This document shows, in pieces, positions 24,504-38,272 of a stretch of 64,000 nucleotides of DNA (its first letter is position 1; every line of letters begins with the position of its first letter). A program made the translations under genes and the position numbers. A model generated the notes under the pieces. It worked only from the letters and a program-made list of their open reading frames with translations. It searched no databases and was not told the origin of the DNA. Source of the stretch: Eumeta japonica (lineage: Eukaryota; Arthropoda; Insecta; Lepidoptera; Psychidae). The stretch covers positions 104,372 to 168,371 of the forward strand of contig BGZK01001340.1 in the NCBI GenBank assembly GCA_005406025.1, given 5' to 3'.

Positions 24504-24730
24504 AGCTGCGCCCGCGGACTCACCCGCGTGGTAATGGAAAATTATGATAATAGTGATAGAAAGTATTTTATTTTATTTTTCGTCAATTTTTCAATGTTTC
24601 TATATTATTCTGCTATTCAGTACTGAGACAATTCCAACAAATTAAAATCATGAAAATCGGTCAAGCCGTTCTCCAGTTATAAGTGTTCGAACAATTATAT
24701 TGTGCGATGTATGTAAATTGGATCTAAGGA
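24504..24730 (+). mobile_element. Lepidopteran SINE/LINE-like fragment, unit 2
   Basis: Same element as at 2562 with cacccgcgtgg (the usual form) where unit 1 has cattcgcgtgg. Confidence 0.65.
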
Positions 24731-25399
24731 TTTTTATGATGATCTCACTAATATGTATTACAGGTATTACAAACGCTATAGTTTGTAAGGATAGATAGGT
24801 ACGGAAGTATATGATGATTGATGGTAATGCAAAAGTTATAGGTGGCTATTGCAATATACACCTATAAGCTTTAATGTGTTAAATATGTTAAACGATTTAT
24901 TTTGGTGTGTATAAACATGCAGATTTTGCGATTTAGAAACGCGTGAGCAAGCCACATAGAGCTGGGCGTGGGAAAAACATTGCGTGCTCAAATGTATGCC
25001 TGCTACCTTTATGGCCTGACCCTGCCGCCGGACCGCACCATAATATCGTGCACTCGCTTGTCTATCGTCATAACTATTCAAATATTTGTCCAAATGATGT
25101 AGTGTGAATGACAAAGTTTATCGGCTTTAAACACCAGATGCGATAAAAGTATTTATTTTGATATAAGTATCAATTTGTTACTATCAAATGTGCGTTAGAA
25201 ATAAATAATCAATTTTTATAGTATTTATGGCTCACTATTTTGGCGATAATGGCTTACACATAAAAGATAGATATATGTTGTCTTTTTATGGGACTATTTA
25301 AGATAAACGTTTCCATTATATATTATATACATGTAATTTCAACAGTTTTTGCGGCGCCTCGACAGAATAGCTCGCAGATGAAAGATTTTTCCCTACTTA

Positions 25400-25593
25400 C
25401 TTGACACTTATCGCTATATTTTGGATAATTCACACTATATCTTTATAAATTATAGCCTATCTGTTATTCTGATGTGTAAGCTATATTATTGTAAAGTGTA
25501 CTCAAAATCCATTTAGTAGTTTTTGCGTGAAAGAGTATCAAACATACATCCATTCTTACAAATATTCGCGTTTATAATATATATTAGTAGGAT
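25400..25593 (+). mobile_element. Retroposon tail fragment, unit 2
   Basis: Orthologous copy of the 3475-3665 fragment. Confidence 0.6.
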
Positions 25594-27799
25594 ATCCGTG
25601 TTTTTGTTTCGTTAGTTAACTTTGCTAAAATCTTTTTTTTTATTTAATGCAATAAATACGCATTGTGTTATTAATTTGAAATTTCCTTATGTATTGTCTC
25701 ATCTGTAATTCCTGATAATCGCTTTTCAATTAGGAAATTATTTCTTTTTCATTAACTGCGATGCGATTCGATATTAACGCCATATTTACACAAAGTAACA
25801 AGTTTTAAACCAGCTTTTCTTTATGATATCTACAAATGAAAATAATTTAAAACGAACCCGAATCCAATTGCAAAAAACGACAAAATAAGCCTCTTAAGTT
25901 TGTTGTACAACTTCTATATGTAAATCATCATATGCAAATGCTAATAATGACTTACCCATTTCATGGTTCTCACATAAAAATTTTAGGTACAATAAATTAT
26001 GACAGGGCATCGGTCGTCGTGGAAAATTATTTACAAACTCGGATTTTATAAAACGTTTTATATCCTAGGGCACGTGGAGTGTTGGGGCGCGTCGAACAAC
26101 ACATAGGTAAAAGGAAGACAGGTGTTTTAAAAACTGCACTGTTAAAACCAGTACCCCCTTTTTAATTTGTCGCAGTTAGAGTTTTGTGTGCGACGGACCC
26201 GCCACGAGTATTGGTCGTCGGGAAATAATCTTGTGTGAAATCGATTAGATAATTGACAATCTCATATCGTGCCTAAAATCATACCTTAGACATTTCTAGA
26301 CCTAGACGATATTCTTCATTATAAATATTTCGTCTGCTATGTTTTCCTAAATCTGACCTCAATTTGTTTGTGATCAAGAACTATTTTCTGTATTTAATTT
26401 TAGGTTCAATAATTTTGGAGAAATTCACTATGCTATTTCAAGACCCTAGACTACTTATATAGCCTAAAAGATCGCGTGCGCTAGATCTATATCTACATTC
26501 TCTGCGCAATGTCCGCAATAGAGGTAGGAACGACTGACAGAGGCTACTATGAAGTTTGGATCATCGTGGCTTTAGTATGAAACAAGTTACACAGAAGCCA
26601 TTATTTACATTTGTATATATAAGAAACCACATCATCCATTTCCAACACTTCAAACACTTGGATCGTGGCAACCTCCCGATTTTTTTTATCTTAAAGTGGC
26701 ACTGTGACATTTAATACGACGTGGCGTACACCGCGCACTCGCGACACAGTTTCTTTTTGCATTAAAACCAAAACCATAATTAATTTCAATCCATTCATTA
26801 TCATTATGAAGTGTTTCTATAGTTCGATCTGCGTAAAACATTTTCATGCAAAATTTAGATACCTAAAAAGATTTATATATTTCCTCTGCTATAAAAATGA
26901 CTAAGTCGCGAACCAAAATTTCCTATTCGTCACTTCAATATTGGGAGAGGAGCAATTAAAATTTTCATATTGGCATATGAAATAAATCGGTAGAAACCGT
27001 GTTTTAGAAGATAATGACCAAATACGACCTTTCTCTCTCTCAGTTTAAGAAACTGCTGATATACGTCACTCATAGCTCACAGGAAAATATAAACAAAAAT
27101 CTTAAATTTTTATTACATATAGGACGGAAAGTATTCGTGAAGAGAGAACGTGTACTTTAGCCGCGACTGATAAATGCACTAATTATACGACGGCGTCGGA
27201 TGCAAATGCTAGTTAGCGATATTTTTATTCTTATTTTAGTTACCACAAACAAATTTGAGTCAAATAAAAGCACATAGGTAATATTAAAATATAGCTTTTA
27301 CATCACCGAAACCTCTTCCTCCAAGTTTAGTTCGCGTTCAAATATTTTTTTATACGATGAATCAAATTCAATTAGTACAGTACATTAAGTACGAAACTAT
27401 TAATGATCGTTACCTAAATACTCGAGATTGCCATTCGTTAGAATTTAAACGACGACTAAATGTACCTAATTGGATTGGTATTAAAAGATCTAACATTGCC
27501 TTTTTACAATTCACAACTTTGAGAATAGTAGTTTCGACCTGGTGATCCGAGTCTTTTCCCCTGAAATTATGATTACTAAATGAGAGAAGACGAAACGGCT
27601 CTGAGCAGCATAATAATTATAATGAAAGGAATAAACATAACATTGTTAAATGAATTCGTGATGCGCATAACTATATTTTTTTATATAAATAAAAATGTTT
27701 ATTTTCATAAAATGAATAAACTTACATTACTTATTATTGCAACGAATGTTACGTAACGATAAAGATATTAAATATTAAAGATAGTGTCTATGAACTCAC

Positions 27800-27921
27800 C
27801 GGACGGGGCGACGACTTCGGCGGCGCGCGTTTCGCCGCTGCAGTCCGACGCCACGGCCGCGCTGGCGGGATGCAGCGCCTCCCGCGGCGCCTGCGTCGGG
27901 GCCGGCCGGGCACGCCGTGGT
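27800..27921 (-). pseudogene. Ala/Pro exon, unit 2 (-4 nt)
   Basis: Splice sites are intact. Against unit 1 it lacks one CGG triplet in the cccgcggcggcgcc run and one G in ggccggggcac, a net loss of 4 nt that breaks the frame. This is the only Ala/Pro exon in unit 2, since the subrepeat-B copy is deleted. Confidence 0.75.
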
Positions 27922-28936
27922 CTAGCGTGAGGATCATTACTTCAGCATTAAAGCTATGAAATACAAAGATGTCTTCCTACCCCGTTCCTGAATAAGTTTT
28001 GCCAAATTTCACAAAAAATGCTACCTTTTTTGCTATCAACTTTTGTCGCCGCTTTTCGTGTATCTGTAATGGTTCTGGTTCGATTTCTAGTGAATGCGCG
28101 TTTCGAAGTGGACGATTACAATCGTAAGCAGCAATGGATACGTGCATCGCACTAATAATTTTTTATTGATAACTAGTATTATAATTATTCAAATATAATA
28201 CAACGGTTTCAATGCTTTGAAAGACTTAATTTTCAAAATTGACCTCGGATAACTTAAATTCCATAGAATCTTCTGACTTGACAAAACCGGTAGAAGTTTT
28301 ACATGTGTAGAAATAAAATCATACCGAAACAAACTTAGACTTTATTGTTGTTCCTTGTGGCAAATTTCTTTTTTATTGTATTAATATATTTGATCAAAAT
28401 GAAAACTTAATACAATAATATTATTTCACCATTACATAAATATTTCAATAGTTCTTGGTTGTATATGGAATTAAAATTTGTTTGTCATTTTCGAACATGA
28501 GCCACAAATTAATTAATTCGATTGTTCAAGATATACAGATTACACAGTATAAAAGTAAACCAAAAATAGGAAATACAGATTAATACATTTAGCTAACGGT
28601 TATGCAGACACTCTTTGGAATATAGAGAAATATTGGTGAGTTCTATTAAAATTTGATACTAACTAATTAATCCACCACTTATTATAACTATGAACTATAA
28701 TTCATTGTTTATATGATATAGATAAAGTACAAGCGATTCACACTTAATATATCTATTTAATCAGAACACATTGAAATAATCTGCAACTTGGTGATGTAGT
28801 CTCGTAATATTCAATCTCAAAATACATGTGAATACTCAATTTAAAAAAGTTGAAGTATAAATGTCTCACAGTGCTGAGGTCTAAAGAATACACATATTGC
28901 GGAAGAAAAAGTGTAAAATTTAAGAACAATGATTAC

Positions 28937-29125
28937 CTTGTATGTCCTCACCGATGTCGGCACCGGAAGGTCCCGGCCTCGGGTCCTGTGTGGCTTCGAG
29001 CGCCAAAATCAACATGTCTATCGGCGTGGCCATGATCAATCTTGAGCACTGTTCAGCAAGTCTTATATCGTTCGCCGTCAGATTAGCAATGCCGGTTCTT
29101 CGTCGTTTCGCTTTTAATGGCACTT
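28937..29125 (-). CDS. Exon a, unit 2
   Basis: Same splice sites and length (189 nt) as unit 1; encodes EVPLKAKRRR at its start. Upstream the frame stays open to about 29222 without an ATG, because units 2 and 3 have three extra bases in the aaggaggcgcgg run and one more G than unit 1 near 29190. Confidence 0.65.
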
Positions 29126-30835
29126 CTGTCCCGCCCCCGCCCGCTTCACGCCCGACAAGGAGGCGCGGCCGCGACACGAACAGCGCCACCCCATTATGAG
29201 CCCTCCCGACGCGGGCCCGCACTTCCTCCTGGCACTAATATCGCCTGCACGCAGTTATACGGCGAGCTTTCGCAGTAGCTATTGTAGACGGTGCGTAAAA
29301 ACACTCGACTGTTTTATTTATTGCTATTGTTTACGCTTCTACGTATTTACGCCCTTTTTCCGACTCACTGAGGTTGTTCGTACTTTTGCCAATAAGTACC
29401 GCTAATCATGATGATCTATTACATATGTACCTTTTCTACTAGTGACTTCAGATCGGTCATGTATTTTTCGACGAAGCACACGCTAAAATACTTCATAATT
29501 TTGAAATAGTAGTTTTAATAAGTAATAACTCACTTTCACGAATATAAGGGTGCCTCTAAACGCAACAGAATACATAAAATAGATATTTATGCACTTAGTT
29601 GAAATAGTACGAAGTACATAGATATCGTATTGACTCGCGCTTAATGACTCGATCAGGCTTAATTAGTCTTATTGTTTCAAATCGGTCGTACGCCAAACAC
29701 TTTGAAGACACGTGAATTTCCCAATACTGGTCGAAGCAACGGCGTGGGGACCACGTGCTCTGGTGCCCCGCGCCGAGCGATGTCCTGGGGTTGTACGACT
29801 GCAGACGCAACTTGAATGCTCATCGGCAATTTATTATTAGAGAATACTGATATTCCTCGGTCGCCCGTTTGCATTTTCCTTAAGTTGAATCGACGATCTA
29901 TAGAGAGATCATGATGGTAGTCGGTAACGAGCATCAAAACGTTTGTTTTTTAATCAATGAAATCAACGTCTGCAAGTAAAAAATAGGTAGTCTGATTAAA
30001 TGTTTGATACCTTAACATTTCTTCTTTATATATTTACGAAATCTTCAAATTGCGATTACCGAAATTAGTGTTTTGAAATTATTCAATAATACGTGTATAA
30101 CACACACCTGATTTTCAGTTCAAATTAGAAACTTGATTTTATTTATAGAATTTGGCACGACATGGTAAGGTCAGTAGATTGTAATGAAAACGATACGAGT
30201 AAAATGGTTGTGCCATATTCAAGGACATCACGAAGCTGTAAAAGCTCTCAGTTCGGCTACGGTGCGTAGTGCGGCACTGCTACGACACGTGGGTGCCGTA
30301 GGTGGCTGCGGGCGGTGTTTATTACTTTGAATGAACAAACCACATCGGCCAGTACGTTGTAACGATTTCGATAGACATTTGTATCTAATGTGAACTTTAT
30401 CTAGGTATTTGCCCTAAAAATAATATAAAAGAAACCTATGAAAGGCAGTCATTGGGGACTGCCGAGAGAAATAAAAAGTGTCGGTGTTTTCTTACAGATT
30501 GTTAATATAACTGTAGTGTCAGAAATTAGAAAATGCATTTTTAATTTGTAATTTGTAACTGAAAATCATTAACGTTCGTCCGGATTTGACATTTATCGGT
30601 GTTTTACGAAGCAATTAAAATATTAAATGTTTAAAAATATAAATATTACGATCAATCAAACATCTAAAACCGAATCTATTGTTAGAAATATGTTCCATTC
30701 GCCCGCGTGGTTTCAATGAAAAAAAAAACGAAAACTTATGAGATAATTTTTTAAGTGACAATAATCGCATTGTTTTACAGGATTAATTGTAGTAGATTGA
30801 TAATTATACTGCTTGGATCCGAATGATTAGTATTT

Positions 30836-31584
30836 ATTGCCCTTCTCTTTCTGCTGAAGATGGAGGTGCTGTAGATTCCAATATTCTTAACTCGTTTTCA
30901 AAAAATTTAATGAAATCATCAAACATAGGTAATTTTTGCCATCCATGCGTTTTCAAAATCCTTACGCCTATTACTGTATATTTTTGTAAGTTAATATAAA
31001 ATTCTAAACACGACCATTGAGATACGGAAATATTAATTTTATAAGGCCTTAGTACTTTTAATAAGATGTTTAAAAGTTTTTAAAGAGCTCGCCGTTTTAT
31101 TAACCGACGTGACAGACAACAAATTATACAATAATTTACCGGTCAATACCTTTCATTACCATAATATTGTTGTAATAAATTTAATGCTACTAAATTTTTT
31201 TTGGTAATTGACAATTATTCAATCAACGTCTTCGGGTCCCCAGATAAATTACCAATAAGGTAATATAATTTTTCCGTATCTGACTACGAATTGTCATTGC
31301 CGATAATAGATTTAAATATATCGATAAATGAAAAATATTCCTCTATTCTGCCAGAAAAGGAGAAAGTTGCAATTTCGGAAAAACCTTTTATTTTGTTTAG
31401 GTTCTGTATATTCCAAATGCTTAGAGACATTAGATTGATCAGGAACCAGTTCTGCCTATCTCCGCTTGATATCGTAATAAAGATTGGAATAGAAATCGTA
31501 TTTATTTTGTGGCTTTCAGAACCAAACTCCTCTGGTGTAGACAAAGATTCAATATCGACGTGCTTTTCCACGAAATCATTATAA
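30836..31584 (-). mobile_element. Pao/BEL-type gag remnant, unit 2
   Basis: Same remnant; the frame upstream of the FSGRIEEYF motif is open a little further (VEKHVDIESLSTPEEFGSES) than in unit 1. The in-frame TAG is kept. Confidence 0.75.
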
Positions 31585-34247
31585 ATATTTTCTAAATCTG
31601 CGTATCTTATTTAAAATTCTGAACGCCCTTTTATTGAGAGATGCTACATTAGAAATATCGTTCATTTTATCTCAGTTAGAAGTTAATAAATTATAATGCA
31701 TGTAGTAAAGACACAGTTAACTTTCTCGGTGCCATAATAAACACAATATAATTACTCACAAATTTTATGTTTAGTATTTCATATTAAATAACTTGTACAA
31801 TAAAAAAGTATTTGTTCTTGAATTTGAACCCTTGAACATTCACGTACGTTATATCTTTACCCACTAAACTCTAATAACAATGTACAATTCGAAATTTGTA
31901 AGCAACGTGTAATGCGGATGTAAATAGCGCCTATAAATATGGATAGATGGCGCTTTTAAGTACGTATGTACAGATCGTTTTATTGTAATAAAATACTACT
32001 TTACATAAATAAAATACTTAAAGGTATTCTTAACTTAAGAAACTTTGAGAACATAAATACAACAACTTGTGTAAAAATGCAAAAATAACTGTATGCCGAC
32101 AGTTATTTCCGCGTGTGGGTATGTACGAAAATGTTAAAATGTGGATAAATAAATAAATATCGTACATATAAAATAAATATTATACAAAATCCAAAGCCAT
32201 GCGTGCTCGAATGGACCAAATATTCATTTCAAGTTCTTGCCTAATACAAAATCTCAAAATAGTGTATTGCAGTTTCCTCGAAACTTTAAATTATGCCGGT
32301 CCGCCTCCGAACTTTGCATATGTATAGTGTCGAAAAAAATACCATAGGAAAGGGGAATAATTAGAAAGAAGGCTGACCCTAGTGGCGTCTTGGGATCGCA
32401 CACGCGGCACCGCAATATTAATATATACACATGCAAGTGTTTATGTATATTAATTAATTAGGTTTAGAAAAGCAAATTATGAACCAAAATTGACAATCTA
32501 TTTCTTAAACAACATAAAATCGTCCACGCGGTAACACCTACATTTTGTATGGATTAATAATTAATCAAAACACATGATGACCTTCACGATTCCATTAAAT
32601 CTGATATAAAGTCAATGCGCGTATTAAGCGCTGACCCTTTTTCTACTATGTTTTAAATTTTGTCTGTTTATCGGTACATCTCTCTGTATCTCGATATCGA
32701 TGAAAAGTGGTATAAAATAAGAATATATGTTTGAAATATGAACAAATGATAGGCTATATGTGATTTCGATAACCCAATATGTGATGAGTGAAAGGAAATT
32801 TAATTAATGTTTTAAGTTTTTTGTAGCCAATGTTCATTTATTTCTATATGACTGTGTACCTATACGTGTGTACCTAACATTGTAAAGAGGTGTAGGATGT
32901 ATGTCTGTATATTTGGATGTAAGGAGCGATCTCCAGAACTACTGATCCGGTTCTGAAAATTCTGTCAGTAACAGGAAACTACAATATTAAGAGCGTTACA
33001 GGATATTTTTGATTTTGGTAAAGCAAAGTTTTCACTAGGATATCACAACAAAGGTACTAGAAGTCTTTTACAAGGTATTCTATTACGTACTCATTAAAAT
33101 ATAGTGTAAATTCATTACAAATTGAAAACATTAAGGCACACGCCAGTTTATTTCTTGTGTTTCGTATAACTGTAAAAACGGATTAGTGTAATAATAGGAA
33201 TTCCGCAGCCGCGCCGTGCCGGTGGCTAATGAGCTATTGTTGCACTTTTAAGTAAAAAAAAGTCATTCGTTGCATTGTTCCAGGTTTTGTTCCGTGTTGT
33301 AAACTTGAACCGTTGTAGCGAATTAGAAATTTCTCTGTATAATAAAACGTAGCAGGCATTTTGGTCGGCGGATGACGATTTGTGAAACCAAGCGGCGAGC
33401 TACGTAGGCATTGCAATATCAATTATGGATTTTTAATAAAAAACCATTCCTTATTTTGTTTATGCAATTTATACCTACTTTATGCAATACGATGACATTT
33501 AATAATATACTGCAATACGATAACGGTCAGAACTGCCGATATGGAACTGTTATAAGTACGTCCTTAGACGGGTGCGAAACTTAACAAATTATTCTGTAAA
33601 TAAAGTATTGAGCTCCGATGATTTTAACTTATGAGAGTATTGCTGTAGTTTGTACTTATGGCTCAAGTAAATTGTGTATGTGAACATTTTAGGACACATT
33701 CATCGTCAGAACGACTCGTGTGGAAAGTTTGAAGTAGGTATATGCTGTTCACTACGGGAGGAAACCTTCACAACGGCATCGTCTCCAATCCAATTTAATT
33801 AATTCTATATTCGTGACGATTGTCTTTAAAAAAGTTTCGTTCCGTTGTATGCCTTCATACTCCATGTCCAGTCAAGTTCGGCTCATCCGTGACATTAATC
33901 CTAATTAAGAATTAAGTCAAATTACAATTAATGTTTTTCTTAATCCACGAAATTGCGCTGCAATTAAAAATATGGTCGGAATAAATGGTCTATAGCTTAT
34001 TCTTCATTTATATGTTCTACATAAGATCATTTAGTGTATGCACTATTCTATGGAATATTTTATTTAAAGAGATATTATTATCTCGGCCAATATACACTTG
34101 CATAGGCTACACTTGGACTCGTTTGTTCATTTCTCGCTTCTTAATTTGTAAACAGCACGTTTTTCTTTGAGCTGGAATCGGATTCCATAGTATTTTAGTT
34201 ACTGTTTTACTTTAATTTTACTTTCTAGTTTACGATTATTTGCTCGT
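31585..34247. other. Non-coding upstream DNA, unit 2
   Basis: No supported gene. At 33690-33800 it keeps about 110 bp (gtcagaacgactcgtgtgg and following) that the A copies of units 1 and 3 lack but that subrepeat B has at 19195-19300. The A-to-B deletion junction lies near 33920. Confidence 0.5.
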
Positions 34248-34442
34248 TTAATTGTTCGCAGACGATTCGATCCTTGCAAAGAAATGAGGTTGAGAAGGTT
34301 TTTGAACGCTTTCTAGTGCACAAATAGTCAAGTCTTCGAGCCGATCACCTCGACTCAAAGCAACGCACGTCTGGCCCTCGGCGAATAAATGAGTGCTTAA
34401 ATCAAGCGAGCTCTGTATAGCATAAGCCGAGCGCGTAAACAT
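34248..34442 (-). mobile_element. Helitron/PIF1-type helicase fragment, unit 2
   Basis: Orthologous copy; Tyr to Cys in GQTCVALSR. Confidence 0.7.
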
Positions 34443-35048
34443 TAATGGGCATTATGGCCGGTAAAGCGATTTAAGTTCTATTCGAGAATTTATTATTCCA
34501 TTCTACCTTTACAAGTATAAGTCTCATAGATATTTGTCATCTCTAAAACCCATTCGGTCTAGTGTCCTCTCGATAGCGCAAGATGCTCGAGGCGCCAAAG
34601 ACCGCCATATCGATTCTCTCATCTTTAATGAATTTCAGTGCAGTGACAATCGCACCACCAGTACTGATCTAACAGTGTATAATCTGTGGAAATCGGTTAT
34701 TAAACTTAGTACTTACAAGGGAACACGATAACGAACGTAATAAATACAGGTCAAATTCATAACTCTACTTTTGAGCTTCGGGGTAAAAACGCACAGGTAT
34801 TCAAAGTCTGTCTGACTGACCCGTTTGGTCTTTCAGCCGCATCTGATATCTGTCGAATATTTTAAATTATAATATATTTTAAAATAAATAGAAAACTTTT
34901 ATAAATGTCATCTTATTCCGTGAAGCATAAATGATAAAATAAGTAAAAAAAAACGAGCAATGTGTGAAAAATAAAATCAGTACAATGTAAGTAATGTCTG
35001 CACAGATCCATCGACTTATCGTTAGATTTCTTATTGACTTCTTTTTAA

Positions 35049-35911
35049 CCCTAGGTCGCATTCGCTGTCTAGGTATGTACCCGTTACCGCACCCCTCGTC
35101 TCGCTCAGTACCTTCTTTGTTTATTCAATTAGAGACACACGCATACGCATTGCGTTGGCACGTTTCCTAGTTTCTGAGATTTTACAAGACATTAGTCTTT
35201 CAACCTAATGTTTATTGATTACACCACAATAGAAAATCAAGGTAAATTATGAAATAAATTTGAGACTTTTACTATTTTGTAATAGCACTATTTTATATTC
35301 AAGATGGACTATATACGAGATCAGGATAAAATACTACTACAGACAATTGAGCAATATGATGCAATAGCAAAACCAATAGACGGCCTCATTGCGTGTTTTA
35401 TGATATTTTGGACCTGTTCATGGTCAATTCGTATATCATATCTCAAATGTGGTCAGATAGCGGCAAAACCATTGAAGCGTAGGGCTTTCGTATAAAATTT
35501 GGCTGATAAGCTCATAGAGCCGCGGTTGCGCGAGGGGTTCAATACCGTGACTTTGAGAAGGGATGTAAAGCCAGTAGCAGACATTTTAAAAATTGAAGAT
35601 GCTGTCCCTAGTACGTCTCAAACACTACAAAAACGAAACGCAAAATATGTGCGTTTTCTTCAGACACAAAGCGCAGGATGATCAAATTTACGTGCCGCCG
35701 CTGAAAGAAGTCGATTTGCGGGAAACACATAGTTACTGTGTGTTTACTGTGTGATTGTCAAAACTACTTTTTTAATCTTTTAATAAACATTGAGTTAATT
35801 TAGTAGATATTCCTTGATGTAGAAATATTTTTCTTAATAAATGTTGTGTTTTGAAAAATATTGAAATATTTAGTGACAGCGTTACTCGATAATAAGTTTA
35901 GTTGTCTAGGG
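35049..35911 (+). mobile_element. piggyBac-like element with both ends, unit 2
   Basis: Flanked by TTAA on both sides (35045-35048 and 35912-35915). The ends are CCCTAGGTCGC on the left and, inverted, CCCTAGACAAC on the right; TTAA target and CCCTAG termini are piggyBac hallmarks. Inside, the plus strand reads TIEQYDAIAKPIDGLI, then KPLKRRAFV (stop) NLADKLIEPRLRE and TLRRDVKPVADILKIED, resembling the C-terminal third of piggyBac transposases. Only 863 bp remain and the frame has stops, so it is a deleted, non-autonomous copy. Confidence 0.8.
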
Positions 35912-35915
35912 TTAA

Positions 35916-37241
35916 TCTGATTGAAAGATGCCGATCGTGCACGTAGTTGGGGAGATTCACTGTTCATGTGCCCGAGCGAACCTATGACCGAAAGGAGAGT
36001 TTTGATTGCAGTGGCGACCGAGACCTGCTCTGATTACGGGATTTTAAAATTACAAAGTTAAACGGACCGAGCGGCCACGTTGGAAACAATAGCGCACCTG
36101 CACTGCGCAGCCGCGAAATTCGTGTTAATCTATTTCGTTTATATTATTGTATAGGGAATAGGAGAAGTGCGCTAGCGTGTATTTCAATCTAACATGTATC
36201 TTAAATGATGTACAGCATCTCAGCACTACCACATTTTAACTTCAACCTAGTGCAAAATAACGACATACGAACAAAATTCATCGGATCCAATGCTATTGGA
36301 AGATATGATTATGACTAATGAACTTTTAATTAAATTAATTTCACTCGCTCACTTCGCGTATCACACAGCACGTTTAGCCGTCGTCGCCACCACGTCACCA
36401 CGCGACGGCGACGACCGGTCACCACCCTCGGCGTGGCGCACTGGGCGCTCGAAGGGCAGGTCAGCCAGCAGCTGAACGACATGCCCACACGCCCTGCCGT
36501 ATCGTATTTCCGTAGTAACAGGCTAACAGCACTGCACTGCTGTGGAAAGATAATGCGTGTTATCGTATTTATCGATTCAATACATTTGAAAATTCATACT
36601 CATCTAATTAAATAATAATTATTAAATGTTTTTAACGACAACTAATCGAGTAGGCGGGCATACAACTAAATCTAAAATGACATTTCCTTAAGCCATTGCT
36701 ATGTAATAACAGTGAATAAGAGAGTTTTGAAATATAAGTAAGTTATCTGCGTGCACAATAATCCACCTAGTTCACGAAACGTACCGGATCACAAAGCAAT
36801 TCCTGTTTGAACTATCAGGCAGAGCTCGAGCGAGAACAGAGTACTGGGACTGAGACAGGCAAAAGGCGAGTGTCCGTACTCATGCGCGTTAGACGTTACG
36901 CTTCTTTGTAGCAATACAAAATTAAATTTATTTTTATTATACCGTCATAAATACAGTTAGTAGAATGTTAATTAATATGCAAAATTTAAATTTATAATTT
37001 ATTAACTAGTACAGTGAACTACAACACCTGATCTTTTATTCTACAACTGACATCATCAGATATCAACATTGCTTTTAGTTTTTAATACAAAATTATCGAA
37101 TAAGCTCTATGCGAATTTGAAAAGAAGTCCTACATTATTCATCCAGCCTCGCATTAAAATTACAATATCAATCGACTACGCTCGAGATAGAGCCCCAAGA
37201 GTGGGAGCTCAACTCCATATATAGTAACAGGCCCCAGCTGT
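35916..37241. other. Unit-2-specific DNA left of the hAT element
   Basis: About 1.3 kb not present in units 1 and 3. At 36370-36500 it holds a GC-rich stretch whose plus-strand reading TLGVAHWALEGQVSQQLND is exon-like, but no flanking splice pair or family was recognised. The rest is AT-rich with no supported gene. Confidence 0.5.
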
Positions 37242-37974
37242 GACTACACCAGTGGCGACGGCTTCTAAGAACTCGATTCTTATCGGCTTCCCTTTCATAA
37301 AATATTTAATATGCATAATTCATAAATAAATAAATTATTGCTTTTTAGTATACAGACACTTAAAATTATTTTAATTTTCAATAATTATTGTAAATAATAT
37401 CCAGCCTTCTTACGTTAGTAACGTAAGCCCTATATAAACACTTCAAATAACTCGAAAGCGACCGAGTTATTTAGACGATAAATTCAGAATGTTCGCAATC
37501 GTCGTAATCAATGTGAAATGTTGAGTCTTCCATATTCAGTTGTATTATAGCGTTATGGCGGGCGCCTCGAGTCCGCGAGCCAGCCGCGGGGAGCGGGGAA
37601 AAGCTTCATAACTCGGCCGATCGCGAGTTTTACTTCCACAACGAAATGACGCAATTGTAATTCATGTAACATAATTTCACCTTTAACGTGAACTTTTAGG
37701 TGTTATATTCGGTTGCGGATTGTTGTGATATACATTATTATGTAAATAATAATGCGTTTCGATCAGCGGAGATTTCCGATTATACCCGAATAAAGAACGG
37801 TTTTGCATATAGCATCATTCCCGTGTCGAATTAAGTATAGAAGCGTTGTAAATGTAATTGAATTTATATAATACGAGTTAGTGTAGTGGTATTTAAGACG
37901 AATTGATTGTTATTCTATTTATTCAGTAAGTGTTTTTCTATTTTCGATTTTATAATGGCACTCTTAGCAATTGA

Positions 37975-38256
37975 ATGCTGCGCTACGGATTTTCTGATAT
38001 AAGTGAGCCTCCACGAAGACGCCGACGTCTATTTAGCTCAGAATCAGACTTAAAACGTGAGTATAAACGTAATTTCATCGAAATTGTAGATAATGTTAAA
38101 AATCAAATTCAAACCAGATATAGTTCACTAAGCAATTTGTCGTTTTTAGATTTACTAAGTAAGTCGAAACATGATTTATTCGAACGTACATTTCCTGAGG
38201 ATAAACTAAATAATTTAAATTTATTATTTCCTCGAATTTTTGACATAATGCATTAA
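37975..38256 (+). pseudogene. hAT transposase internal fragment
   Basis: About 93 codons immediately upstream of the dimerisation fragment, separated from it by a stop and a short gap. It reads RREYKR-like basic sequence, then polar sequence with NQIQTRYSSLSNL, as found before the C-terminal domain in ZMYM1-like hAT transposases. Assigned mainly by position. Confidence 0.55.
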
Positions 38257-38272
38257 AAAATGAGTTGATGAA

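Larger units (their letters stand above)
24022..27799. other. Intron between Ala/Pro and acidic exons, unit 2
   Basis: Copy of the unit-1 intron, same contents. Confidence 0.6.
20734..29125 (-). pseudogene. BEN-domain protein gene, unit 2 (frameshifted)
   Basis: Complete exon set within the window: 29125-28937, 27921-27800, 24021-23858, 23348-22674, 22282-22171, 22097-21954, 20878-20734. The structure and splice sites match unit 1. The Ala/Pro exon is 4 nt short (122 instead of 126) and BEN exon 1 is 1 nt short, so the chain as written does not encode a full BEN domain. Both changes fall in homopolymer or GC-repeat runs, so sequencing error is a live alternative to decay. The 675-nt exon is open. 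Confidence 0.75.
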
